Assembly: GCA_020437875.1 (NCBI GenBank)
Contig: JAGQVR010000107.1
Span: forward strand, 1 to 7,556
Length of the DNA stretch: 7,556 bases
DNA from: Flavobacteriales bacterium
GTDB lineage: Bacteria; Bacteroidota; Bacteroidia; Flavobacteriales_F; PHOS-HE28
Direction: 5' to 3'
The notes below the pieces were generated by a model, which saw nothing but the letters and a program-made list of their open reading frames with translations, made no database searches and was not told where the DNA came from. The position numbers were made by a program, and so were the translations under genes. Within the stretch, counting starts at the first letter, position 1, and every line of letters starts with the position of its first letter. Shown here piece after piece: positions 1-5,740 of this stretch.

Positions 1-287
1 TCTGCTTCCGGGCCGATAGGTCGTCCTTATGACGATGGCTGAGCCGGTCCCGCTGCCCCAAGAACGTTCAAGCGCCTTGCATAGTTCGCATTCCTAACGG
101 GAATAGCCAGGAAATTGACATTGTTTAACGGGGAAAGGAATGCGGTGGTTTGTTTCGCTATAATATCCTGTACATCAGTCAAATAGCTGGTTCGGAGGAG
201 GCCCCATACGTCTAGGGCGGAAGTGGTCATAAGATCATGGATATCAGATGGTAGTTGGTGTTCCAAGGACGTTCCGCGGGTAGGAAT
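1..287. other. No supportable gene; AT-richer flank of the tRNA locus
   Basis: I see no recognisable gene, RNA or repeat here. The only open frame of note is on the minus strand, 266 to 27 (79 codons), starting with TTG. Its product matches no family I know, has no clear domain or signal peptide, and lies directly downstream of a terminator. The middle of the stretch (about 100-245) looks AT-richer than the GC-rich core genes. It could be decayed cargo, the remnant of a gene continuing outside the window, or plain intergenic DNA. Confidence 0.4.
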
Positions 288-331
288 GAAAAAGCCCCGA
301 CCATGGCCGGGGCTTGTGGGACCTACTGGAT
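288..331. repeat. 44-bp exact direct repeat, copy 2 (terminator plus tRNA 3' end)
   Basis: Positions 288-331 are identical to 621-664, an offset of 333 bp. The shared block covers the terminator, the discriminator, the 3' acceptor strand and the first part of the T-stem of tRNA-Val(CAC). Beyond 331 the similarity continues with one lost base in the T-loop and a different anticodon arm, up to about 383. The repeat defines a unit of about 333 bp containing the GIY-YIG gene. Confidence 0.95.
289..315 (-). terminator. Intrinsic terminator, copy 2 (after GIY-YIG gene and tRNA remnant)
   Basis: Read on the minus strand this is AAGCCCCG, an 8-nt loop, CGGGGCTT and then a run of Ts. The 8-bp GC-rich stem is 292-299 paired with 308-315. 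It is identical to the terminator at 622-648 and probably ends the GIY-YIG transcript. Confidence 0.8.
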
Positions 332-383
332 CCGACCAGTGACCTTCCCGCCTGTGAGGCGGGACGCTCTCAACCAGCTGAAC
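317..383 (-). pseudogene. Partial tRNA-Val(CAC)-like remnant
   Basis: On the minus strand this resembles tRNA-Val(CAC) from the D-arm to the 3' end. The D-stem GTTC/GAGC still pairs (one G-U), the D-loop matches the intact gene closely, and the anticodon loop CTCACAG keeps the central CAC. The T-stem ACTGG/CCAGT and the 3' acceptor strand AGGTCCC are present. Three defects argue against function. The 5' acceptor strand is missing and replaced by the end of the GIY-YIG reading frame. The T-loop has 6 nt (TCGGAT) instead of 7. The anticodon stem is 6 bp (TCCCGC/GCGGGA) instead of 5 and differs in sequence from the intact gene at 650-724. It is best read as a duplicated tRNA 3' fragment left by insertion or duplication. 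Confidence 0.75.
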
Positions 384-618
384 ACAAACGCTCTATACGC
401 ACTCTAGACTTCCATCCTTTCACCTCGCGCTCACGCCGCATGGCCGTGGCCTTATCGATATGCTGCTCTGTGAACACGACCCGCCGATCCTTCGCACGGC
501 TCGTCCACGCCTTATGGTCACCCAGATGTTTGCGAAGACGATCCACAACAGAGTCTTCCGTGTGCCCTACATAGTATCGGTCCAGTTCAGCGGAGTGCAG
601 TATGTAGAACCACGCCAT
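370..618 (-). CDS. Small GIY-YIG family endonuclease embedded between tRNA copies
   Basis: The 82-residue protein is a single GIY-YIG nuclease domain. The two half-motifs are FYI at residues 4-6 and YVG at 16-18, followed by HTED. A helix carries the likely catalytic Arg27, and Glu63 in RREREVK is the likely metal ligand. The family cuts DNA and includes UvrC, homing enzymes such as I-TevI, and short stand-alone proteins common in bacteria. This one belongs to the stand-alone type and has no DNA-binding extension. Its ATG lies 3 nt after the T-run of a tRNA terminator, with no visible promoter or Shine-Dalgarno. Its last codons (Cys-Ser-Ala-Gly-stop) are read from the D-arm of a partial tRNA-Val copy. 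Codons such as AGA, ATA, TGT, TCT and TCA near the end are unlike the GC-rich neighbours, which hints at foreign origin. The family call is firm; a role in mobility is inference. Confidence 0.82.
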   Translation of the reverse strand: MAWFYILHSAELDRYYVGHTEDSVVDRLRKHLGDHKAWTSRAKDRRVVFTEQHIDKATAMRREREVKGWKSRVRIERLCSAG

Positions 619-620
619 AC

Positions 621-664
621 GAAAAAGCCCCGACCATGGCCGGGGCTTGTGGGACCTACTGGAT
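621..664. repeat. 44-bp exact direct repeat, copy 1 (within intact tRNA-Val(CAC) and its terminator)
   Basis: This is the partner of 288-331, identical base for base, and forms the 3' end of the intact tRNA-Val(CAC) plus its terminator. The sharp edge at 620/621 lies two bases upstream (minus-strand sense) of the GIY-YIG ATG. Confidence 0.95.
622..648 (-). terminator. Intrinsic terminator after the valine tRNA pair
   Basis: The minus-strand hairpin has a stem at 625-632 paired with 641-648 (AAGCCCCG/CGGGGCTT), an 8-nt loop, then a T-run. It begins 1 nt past the tRNA discriminator base and ends 3 nt before the GIY-YIG start codon. It should end the tRNA transcript, so nuclease expression would depend on read-through or an unseen promoter. 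Confidence 0.85.
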
Positions 665-724
665 TCGAACCAGTGACCTCATGCGTGTGAAGCATGCGCT
701 CTGAACCAGCTGAGCTAAGGTCCC
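650..724 (-). tRNA. tRNA-Val, anticodon CAC
   Basis: The cloverleaf is complete. The acceptor stem is GGGACCT/AGGTCCC, the D-stem GCTC/GAGC, and the anticodon stem CATGC/GCATG with loop TTCACAC, giving anticodon CAC, which reads GUG. The T-arm is ACTGG-TTCGAAT-CCAGT. The discriminator is A at position 650, and CCA is not encoded. It lies 39 nt downstream of tRNA-Val(UAC), probably in the same transcript, and runs straight into a terminator. A partial copy lies at 317-383. Confidence 0.95.
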
Positions 725-763
725 AATATGTCAAGGGCGGTCGTGTCATGCACTTCCGCGATG

Positions 764-838
764 TGGAGGCAGCCGGATTCGAACCAGCGACCCTCTGCTT
801 GTAAGGCAGATGCTCTGAACCAGCTGAGCTATGCCTCC
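764..838 (-). tRNA. tRNA-Val, anticodon UAC
   Basis: The cloverleaf is complete. The acceptor stem is GGAGGCA/TGCCTCC, the D-stem GCTC/GAGC, and the anticodon stem TCTGC/GCAGA with loop CTTACAA, giving anticodon UAC, which reads GUA and other Val codons by wobble. The T-stem GCTGG/CCGGC has one G-U pair, and the T-loop is TTCGAAT. The discriminator is A at 764, and CCA is not encoded. It is the first tRNA of the pair and follows a -7 box at 880-887. Confidence 0.95.
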
Positions 839-854
839 AGGAACTGAAAGAACA

Positions 855-870
855 GGCGCCATTCGGCGCT
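855..870 (-). terminator. Hairpin between folC and the valine tRNAs (terminator or leader element)
   Basis: GCGCC at 856-860 pairs with GGCGC at 865-869 around a 4-nt loop, with an outer G-U pair. On the minus strand it is followed by CTGTTCTTTC, a broken T-rich tract. It could end the folC operon. It also lies downstream of the putative tRNA promoter, so it would fall in the tRNA 5' leader. It is a weak terminator at best. Confidence 0.3.
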
Positions 871-879
871 AAGGGGCGG

Positions 880-887
880 CAAATATA
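880..887 (-). promoter_or_regulatory. Putative -7 box for the valine tRNA pair
   Basis: The minus-strand sequence TATATTTG matches the Bacteroidota -7 consensus TAnnTTTG exactly. A start near 876 would give a leader of about 38 nt before tRNA-Val(UAC). TTG/TTTG sequences lie upstream at the end of folC, but closer than the usual spacing for a -33 element. The box is just past the folC stop, so the upstream promoter elements would overlap the folC 3' end. Confidence 0.55.
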
Positions 888-897
888 GCGGAACCGA

Positions 898-2115
898 TCA
901 AACAACCTCGGCCACCACGAACACACTTCCGGTGACCAATACCAGGTCGTTCAATCCGGCCGCTCGTGACGCGGCCTGCATGGCTTCCCCGACCGTGGGG
1001 AAAGGCGAGCCTTGTAGCCCATGCTTGGCGGCCGTATGCGCCAGTTCCGCCGCATCCAGGCCGCGAGGTATGGCAGCCTTGCAGAAATAATAGGTGGCGG
1101 ATGGCGGCAGGATGGCCAGCACCCGATCGATGTCCTTGTCGTTGACCATGCCCAGGACGATGTGCAGCCGTTCGAAGGCCTGGCATTCCACCATCCGCAA
1201 GACCGTGCGCATGCCGTCCTCGTTGTGCGCTACGTCCGCCACGGTGAGCGGCGTATCGGCCAGCACCTGCCAGCGACCAAGGAGACCTGTGTTCCTGACC
1301 ACGTGCCTGAAGCCGGCACGGATCGTCTCATCCGGGACATCCCAGCCACGTTCACGCAGGCGGAGAAGCGTCGCGAAAGCTGTTCGTGCATTGCGCTCCT
1401 GATGTTCTCCGTGCAATCCGCAAGGGAAGGGTGCCGCCGATCCCCGGTCAGCGAAGGTGATCGGGGATCCCGCCTTCTCCGCCGATGCACGGAACACGTC
1501 GGCCACCGCACCATCGGCTTCACCGATCACCACGGGAACCCCCTGTTTGATGATGCCGGCCTTTTCCGCCGCGATGGCTTCGAGGGTGTTGCCCAGGAAG
1601 TCCATATGGTCCCAGCCGATGTTGGTGATCACGGTGACCTCTGGCGTCACCACGTTCGTGCTGTCCAGCCGACCGCCCATGCCTGTCTCGACCACGGCGA
1701 TGTCAACCTTCCGCTCGCGGAACCACCAAAGGGCGAGGGCCACACCCCATTCGAAGAAGGAGGCCTGGATGGGCTCGAAGCCGCTGCGGTATCGCTCGAC
1801 GAAGCGCACCACCTCCGCCTCCGGGATCATTTCGCCATTGATGCGGAACCGTTCGCGGAAGTCCTTCAGATGGGGTGAGGTGTGCAGGCCAACGGTATAG
1901 CCGGCTTCCTGCAGAACGCTCGCGATGAGATGGCTCGTGCTGCCCTTGCCATTGGTGCCGGCCACATGGACGCACCGCAGGCCGCGCTCGGGATGCCCCG
2001 TCAGCGTCATCAGTTGTTCGGTGCGTGAAAGGTCAGGCTTGTACGCGGCCTTGCCGATCCGCTGGAACATGGGAAGCCGCGCGTAGAGGTACGCCAGCGT
2101 ATCCGCGTAATCCAT
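898..2115 (-). CDS. folC: Bifunctional folylpolyglutamate synthase / dihydrofolate synthase
   Basis: This cytoplasmic Mur-ligase-family enzyme joins L-glutamate to dihydropteroate and adds further glutamates to folates, using ATP. The 405-residue protein shows the N-terminal ATPase domain, with P-loop GTNGKGS at residues 53-59, TSPHL at 79-83, ETGMGGRLDSTN at 143-154, and TNIGWDHMDFLG at 164-175 followed by AAEKAGI. Lys185 in the last motif fits the lysine that is carbamylated in Mur ligases and FolC. The C-terminal third is the smaller ligase domain. The length is slightly below the roughly 420 residues of E. coli FolC. The ATG lies 2 nt after the tonB stop, so it is probably the last gene of the exbB-exbD-exbD-tonB operon. 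Bacteroidota usually carry one enzyme for both activities, but the sequence alone cannot prove it. Confidence 0.93.
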   Translation of the reverse strand: MDYADTLAYLYARLPMFQRIGKAAYKPDLSRTEQLMTLTGHPERGLRCVHVAGTNGKGSTSHLIASVLQEAGYTVGLHTSPHLKDFRERFRINGEMIPEAEVVRFVERYRSGFEPIQASFFEWGVALALWWFRERKVDIAVVETGMGGRLDSTNVVTPEVTVITNIGWDHMDFLGNTLEAIAAEKAGIIKQGVPVVIGEADGAVADVFRASAEKAGSPITFADRGSAAPFPCGLHGEHQERNARTAFATLLRLRERGWDVPDETIRAGFRHVVRNTGLLGRWQVLADTPLTVADVAHNEDGMRTVLRMVECQAFERLHIVLGMVNDKDIDRVLAILPPSATYYFCKAAIPRGLDAAELAHTAAKHGLQGSPFPTVGEAMQAASRAAGLNDLVLVTGSVFVVAEVV

Positions 2116-2117
2116 CG

Positions 2118-2894
2118 CTATCCGGGGAAGAAGCGCAGCTTGATGTAGTGCGCCTGTTCGGGTGGCCCGTCCGGGAGCGGCACGAAGCGGCAGGTCTTCG
2201 CGGCACGCAAGGCCACGTTCTGGATGGCCACGTCAGCCGTTCCAGTGTTCGCCACCGAGACGCGCAGAACCGTGCCCGCGCGATCCACGACCACCTTCAC
2301 CTCCACCCAGGTCGCATTCTGCAGTTGCGGACGCTCACTCAGATCCGGACCACGGGCGAGGCCACGGCTGCCTCCTCGCAGTTCCCAACCATCTCCGCGC
2401 ATCGCGCCCAGACCTCCCGGCTTGCCGTCCGGAGCACCGGGGTCACCAGGCTTGCTGTTGTCAGGTCCGTCGGCCGGTCGCTGTCCCGGCTTGTTCCAAT
2501 TGTTCAGGGCATCGGAAAGGCGGCTGTCCACCGTCGGTTCCTTGGGCTTCTCAGGCTTGGGCTTCGGGTTGGTGATGGGCTTGGGCTGCTTGGGCTTCAC
2601 CACCTCCACATCGCTGTTCTCCTCGGTGGCCACATCCTCATGTTCCTCGGGAACCACGGGTGCTGCGCTCTGTTCACCGCCGGGGTCCTTCGTGGGTGTG
2701 TTCCCTCCGCCGTCATCCGTGGTTCCGAAGTCGGCCATGGCCACCTCCACCGTTTCCTCCGGCAGGGGCGGGTCGAACTGCTTCAGGCCGATGAAGAGGA
2801 AGAGGATGAGCAGGAGCACATGCACCACGACGGTGGTGACAAGGCCCGTGGTCCGATCGCGCCGTTCATGAGGGTATAGCGCCGCCGTGCTCAT
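2118..2894 (-). CDS. tonB: Energy transducer TonB
   Basis: TonB spans the periplasm and passes energy from the ExbB/ExbD motor to outer-membrane transporters. With the start at 2894 it has 258 residues. They comprise a short cytoplasmic N-terminus, one membrane helix at about 17-37, an acidic stretch at about 46-98, a Lys/Pro-rich spacer at about 100-120, a Gly/Pro-rich segment at about 134-183, and a C-terminal TonB/TolA-like domain at about 188-258. Thr21 and His25 in the helix fit the SxxxH motif that TonB uses to contact ExbB. I chose this start because its ATG overlaps the exbD stop as ATGA, and the extra 20 residues of the longer frame are charged and uninformative. The C-terminal domain lacks an obvious YP motif, which is common in Bacteroidota homologues. 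TolA is the alternative, but no tolB or pal is in view. Confidence 0.85.
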   Translation of the reverse strand: MSTAALYPHERRDRTTGLVTTVVVHVLLLILFLFIGLKQFDPPLPEETVEVAMADFGTTDDGGGNTPTKDPGGEQSAAPVVPEEHEDVATEENSDVEVVKPKQPKPITNPKPKPEKPKEPTVDSRLSDALNNWNKPGQRPADGPDNSKPGDPGAPDGKPGGLGAMRGDGWELRGGSRGLARGPDLSERPQLQNATWVEVKVVVDRAGTVLRVSVANTGTADVAIQNVALRAAKTCRFVPLPDGPPEQAHYIKLRFFPG

Positions 2895-3319
2895 TTCGCC
2901 GGAGTTGAGGATTCGCCCGGTGCGGTGGGTGCTGCGGCCAGCACGATCCGCCACTTGTGCGTCTTCGCGATGTTCAACACGTCCACCATCCTTCCGGTGG
3001 GCACATCCTGTGCCACGCTCAGCACAATGGCGTCGCTCTCGGTATGCTTCGCCATCTCGGCCACCAGCGCACCCTCGATCCCATCCATGCCGATGGGCGA
3101 GCCGTTGAGCGTACCGCCCTGTTCATCCATGAGTCGCAGCGCCACCTTGGGTTGGGTCTTGCTCGAACTGGTCTTGTTCTTCGGCAGGTCCACCGGTAGG
3201 GCGAACGGACTGACCATGGTACTCACGATCACGAAGAAGATGAGCAGCAGGAAGACCAGATCGGTCATGCTGCTCAAGCTGAAGCCCGCGTCCACCCGGT
3301 GTGTGCTGCGTATGGCCAT
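2891..3319 (-). CDS. exbD: ExbD-type biopolymer transport protein (second tandem copy)
   Basis: This 142-residue protein has one membrane helix at about 18-38 and a periplasmic domain, the layout of ExbD/TolR proton-channel subunits. Asp20 in SSMTDLVFLLL aligns with the protonatable aspartate essential in E. coli ExbD (Asp25). PVDLP follows the helix. The N-terminal 46 residues are nearly identical to the upstream paralogue, while the periplasmic domain has diverged and has a longer, Ala/Pro/Ser-rich tail. The ATG is 1 nt after the upstream exbD stop, and its own TGA overlaps the tonB ATG, so translational coupling is likely. TolR is the alternative name. Confidence 0.9.
   Translation of the reverse strand: MAIRSTHRVDAGFSLSSMTDLVFLLLIFFVIVSTMVSPFALPVDLPKNKTSSSKTQPKVALRLMDEQGGTLNGSPIGMDGIEGALVAEMAKHTESDAIVLSVAQDVPTGRMVDVLNIAKTHKWRIVLAAAPTAPGESSTPAK
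3211..3290 (-). repeat. Diverged direct repeat shared with 3611-3690 (exbD helix region)
   Basis: Aligned at a 400-bp offset, this segment differs from 3611-3690 at 8 of 80 positions by eye. Both encode the conserved membrane helix and pore aspartate of the tandem exbD genes. The downstream parts are far less alike, so either strong selection on the helix or gene conversion has kept this part similar. Confidence 0.85.
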
Positions 3320-3320
3320 G

Positions 3321-3719
3321 CTACTTCGGTCGTGTGGCGATGATGACCTTCCAGTTGTTGCGCTTGGCGATGTCCATCACACCCACGGTGACACCGGCGG
3401 GGACACGCTGATCCACGTGGATCACCAGGCTCGGGTCCTTCGCCTCGAACAAGGCCATCTTGTCCTTCAGGGCCCCTTCCAGATCGAGCGGTGCCACCGG
3501 CTTGTCGTTCACGCTGAAGGCCCCGTCCGCATCGATCCGTACGCCCACGCGCGGCTTCTCCTTGGTCTTGTTGGCGCTCACGGGCAGGTCCACCGGCATC
3601 GTCGTGGGGCTCACCATGGTGCTGATGATGACGAAGAAGATCAGCAGCAGGAAGACCAGGTCGGTCATGCTGCTCAGGCTGAAGCCCGCGTCGATCCTAT
3701 TGTTGCTCCGCAGCTTCAC
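3321..3719 (-). CDS. exbD: ExbD-type biopolymer transport protein (first tandem copy)
   Basis: This 132-residue ExbD/TolR-family protein has a short cytoplasmic N-terminus, one membrane helix at about 18-38 with the pore aspartate Asp20, and a periplasmic domain of about 90 residues. The start is GTG, 9 nt after the exbB stop. It gives an N-terminus (MKLRSNNRIDAGFSLSSM) that lines up residue for residue with the downstream copy, which supports this start. Together the two copies may form the ExbD dimer inside the ExbB pentamer, either as two homodimers or as a mixed pair. That is inference. Confidence 0.9.
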   Translation of the reverse strand: MKLRSNNRIDAGFSLSSMTDLVFLLLIFFVIISTMVSPTTMPVDLPVSANKTKEKPRVGVRIDADGAFSVNDKPVAPLDLEGALKDKMALFEAKDPSLVIHVDQRVPAGVTVGVMDIAKRNNWKVIIATRPK

Positions 3720-3728
3720 GGGGAGTGA

Positions 3729-4451
3729 TCACTTGGCCGGCGATTCCAGCACTTCCATGAACTCGATGCTGCGCGATTCCATCTTCTGGACCACCTTGTT
3801 CACGCGCGCCACAAGCAGGTTGTAGCCCACATACGCGGGAATGCCGATGATGAGACCGGCCACCGTGGTGATCATGGCCTGCATCATGCCGCCGCTCAGC
3901 TGGCTCAGCTCCACGCCGGCGCCGCTCACCTCCATGGTGTGGAAGGTGACCACCATCCCCACCACCGTTCCCAGGAAGCCGATCATGGGCGCTGCACCCG
4001 AGATGGTGGCCAGGATGGGCAGACCCGCCTCCAGGCGGTACACCTCCAACTTGCCCTGGTTCTCCACGCTCACCTCGATGTCCTTCAAGGGCTTGCCGAT
4101 CCGGCTGATGCCCTTCTCCAGCATGCGGGCCACCGGTGAGTTGGTGCTCTGGCACAGGTTGCGCGCGCTGTCGATCTTACCGTCGCGGATGTAGTCGCGG
4201 ATCTTCGCCATGAAGTCCTTCTCATCACGCAGGGCACGGTTGATCGCCATGCTGCGTTCGATGATGATGTACACCGCGGTGAGCGACATGAGGGCGAGCG
4301 GCCCCATGATGTACCAGCCACCCATCTTGATCAGCTCCCATACCGAGAGCGTCGTTTCCTGGGGGACCACCGGCGTGGTGGCGGTGCTGTCCAACATCTG
4401 GCGGGCCGCCTCCGAGGCGTCCTGGATCTGGGCGAAGAGTTCGAGCGACAT
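3729..4451 (-). CDS. exbB: ExbB / TolQ / MotA-family proton channel protein
   Basis: ExbB pentamers form the inner-membrane stator that, with ExbD, turns proton flow into motion for TonB. The 240-residue protein has a soluble or amphipathic N-terminal 40 residues and a first membrane helix at about 45-65. A cytoplasmic loop runs to about 140. The second helix is at about 143-170 and contains APMIGFLGTVVGM (153-165). The third is at about 188-215 and contains ITTVAGLIIGIP (193-204). Thr161 and Thr194/195 fit the conserved threonines lining the ExbB proton path (Thr148 and Thr181 in E. coli). It heads a compact run with two exbD genes, tonB and folC. The dehydrogenase gene ends 44 nt upstream with no clear -7 box between, so cotranscription is likely. 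TolQ is the alternative but lacks tol-pal context here. Confidence 0.92.
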   Translation of the reverse strand: MSLELFAQIQDASEAARQMLDSTATTPVVPQETTLSVWELIKMGGWYIMGPLALMSLTAVYIIIERSMAINRALRDEKDFMAKIRDYIRDGKIDSARNLCQSTNSPVARMLEKGISRIGKPLKDIEVSVENQGKLEVYRLEAGLPILATISGAAPMIGFLGTVVGMVVTFHTMEVSGAGVELSQLSGGMMQAMITTVAGLIIGIPAYVGYNLLVARVNKVVQKMESRSIEFMEVLESPAK

Positions 4452-4495
4452 GGGTGCAGGTTGAAGATGGAACGCGGCTTGGCCGCTCGGAATTG

Positions 4496-5719
4496 TCAGG
4501 TAAGGCGTTCGAGGGCGATCTCGAATGCGGTGCGGGTGAATTGCTTGGAACCGTTGTTACGGGCATGAACGGCCTTGATCGCCTGGCGGATCACTTCGCT
4601 CACGTCCTCGAAGATGGCCTTGTCGCCGAGGTCATTGCCAGGCTGCATGCAATAGGCGAACACACGCGCCATGCCACAGTTCGCAATGAAGTCGGGGATC
4701 ACGCTCACCTGGCCGTCCGCATGTTCGGCGATCGGGCCGTAGAAGATCTGTGGGTCGGCGAAGGGTACGTTGGCACCGCTGCTGATGACCTCCAGGCCCG
4801 CGGCGGTCATGCGGTCCACCTGTTCCCGGGTCACCAGTCGGCTGGCTGCGCAGGGGAGGAAGACCTCCGCTCCGAGGCCCCATATCGCATCATTCACCTC
4901 CTCGAAGGGGATCATGTCCTGCATGCGAAGGGCATTGCCGGCTTTGTCCATGAAGAGGGTGCGCACCTCGTCGGCCGGGAATCCGTTCGGTCGAAGCGCG
5001 CCGCCGTGGCGGTCGATGATCCCGACGATGAGCGCGCCTTGCCGAGCCAGGTAATACCCGGCGGCCGCAGCCACATTGCCCCAGCCTTGAATGATAACGC
5101 GCTTGCCCTTCACGTCACCGCCCTTCACCTCATAGTAGTGGCGTACACTTTCCGCCACGCCCCATCCGGTGATCATGTCGGCCACGGCGTACTTCCCCGC
5201 CACAGGAACGTAGTTCGTATCATCCACGATCTTGCTCACACCGGTCCGCAGCTGGGCGATCGCCGTGCGCTTCACGTCCTCCGCCGAGCCGATATGGCCG
5301 TTCACCACGCCTTCCTGCGGATGTTGGAGCCCATAGCGTTCCGTGATCGGGATGACCTCATGCAGTTCGTCCACGTTGAGGTCGCCACCGGTGCCGTAGT
5401 AGTTCTTCAGCAGGGGCATCACCGCCTGGTACCAGCGGTCCAGCACGGCGTTCTTGCGCGGGTCAGCGGGGTCGAAGTCGATGCCGCTCTTCGCACCACC
5501 GATCGGTGGGCCGCACACGCTGAACTTCACCTCCATGGTCTTCGCCAGGCTCTCCACCTCGCGGCGGTCCAGGCCTTTCCGCATGCGGGTGCCGCCACCG
5601 GCCGCACCACCACGCAGGCTGTTGATGACCACCCAGCCCTTGGCGCCGGTGGGCGCATCATTCCACTCGAAGACGATCTCGGGGGCACGCTCCTCGAAGC
5701 GGCGCAGGGCTTCACGCAT
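4496..5719 (-). CDS. Glu/Leu/Phe/Val family amino-acid dehydrogenase (GDH-like)
   Basis: These cytoplasmic enzymes reversibly deaminate an amino acid to its 2-oxo acid with NAD(P). The 407-residue protein has the dimerisation/substrate domain first. It contains GGGTRM (41-46), Lys65 in TMEVKF, the catalytic Lys77 in GGAKSG (74-79) and Asp113 in GTGGDLNVD, the probable catalytic aspartate. The Rossmann domain follows, with GWGNVA at 212-217 and Asp236 ending the second strand, which tends to favour NAD over NADP. The lysine loop differs from the usual GGGKGG, so glutamate specificity is not assured; leucine or another amino acid is possible. I chose the ATG at 5719 over the GTG at 5722 because MREALRRFEE fits relatives as I remember them. 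A -7-like box lies 21 nt upstream. It may be cotranscribed with exbB. Confidence 0.88.
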   Translation of the reverse strand: MREALRRFEERAPEIVFEWNDAPTGAKGWVVINSLRGGAAGGGTRMRKGLDRREVESLAKTMEVKFSVCGPPIGGAKSGIDFDPADPRKNAVLDRWYQAVMPLLKNYYGTGGDLNVDELHEVIPITERYGLQHPQEGVVNGHIGSAEDVKRTAIAQLRTGVSKIVDDTNYVPVAGKYAVADMITGWGVAESVRHYYEVKGGDVKGKRVIIQGWGNVAAAAGYYLARQGALIVGIIDRHGGALRPNGFPADEVRTLFMDKAGNALRMQDMIPFEEVNDAIWGLGAEVFLPCAASRLVTREQVDRMTAAGLEVISSGANVPFADPQIFYGPIAEHADGQVSVIPDFIANCGMARVFAYCMQPGNDLGDKAIFEDVSEVIRQAIKAVHARNNGSKQFTRTAFEIALERLT

Positions 5720-5740
5720 CACGGTTCCAGGTCAGTGGGG

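Noticed and set aside
27..266. Minus-strand 79-codon frame as a real gene
   Set aside because: It has a TTG start, no recognised domain, a terminator directly upstream and no visible promoter. I left it as a note in the flank entry.
567..926. Minus-strand open frame of 119 codons running through both tRNA genes
   Set aside because: Its product contains the typical readings of tRNA sequence (for example AGSNPAAS and TGSNPVGPT), so it is an artefact of the tRNA genes.
1021..1878. A 285-codon plus-strand open frame opposite folC
   Set aside because: It is a shadow frame with low-complexity, His/Asp/Arg-rich product, and folC motifs on the other strand are unambiguous.
2895..2954. Longer tonB start at 2954
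   Set aside because: It would put 20 charged, unrelated residues before the membrane helix and overlap exbD deeply, while the ATG at 2894 gives a neat ATGA overlap.
4474..4486. Hairpin GCGGC-3 nt-GCCGC between the dehydrogenase and exbB genes as a terminator
   Set aside because: There is no T-run after it on the minus strand and the loop is tiny, so it does not support a transcription break.
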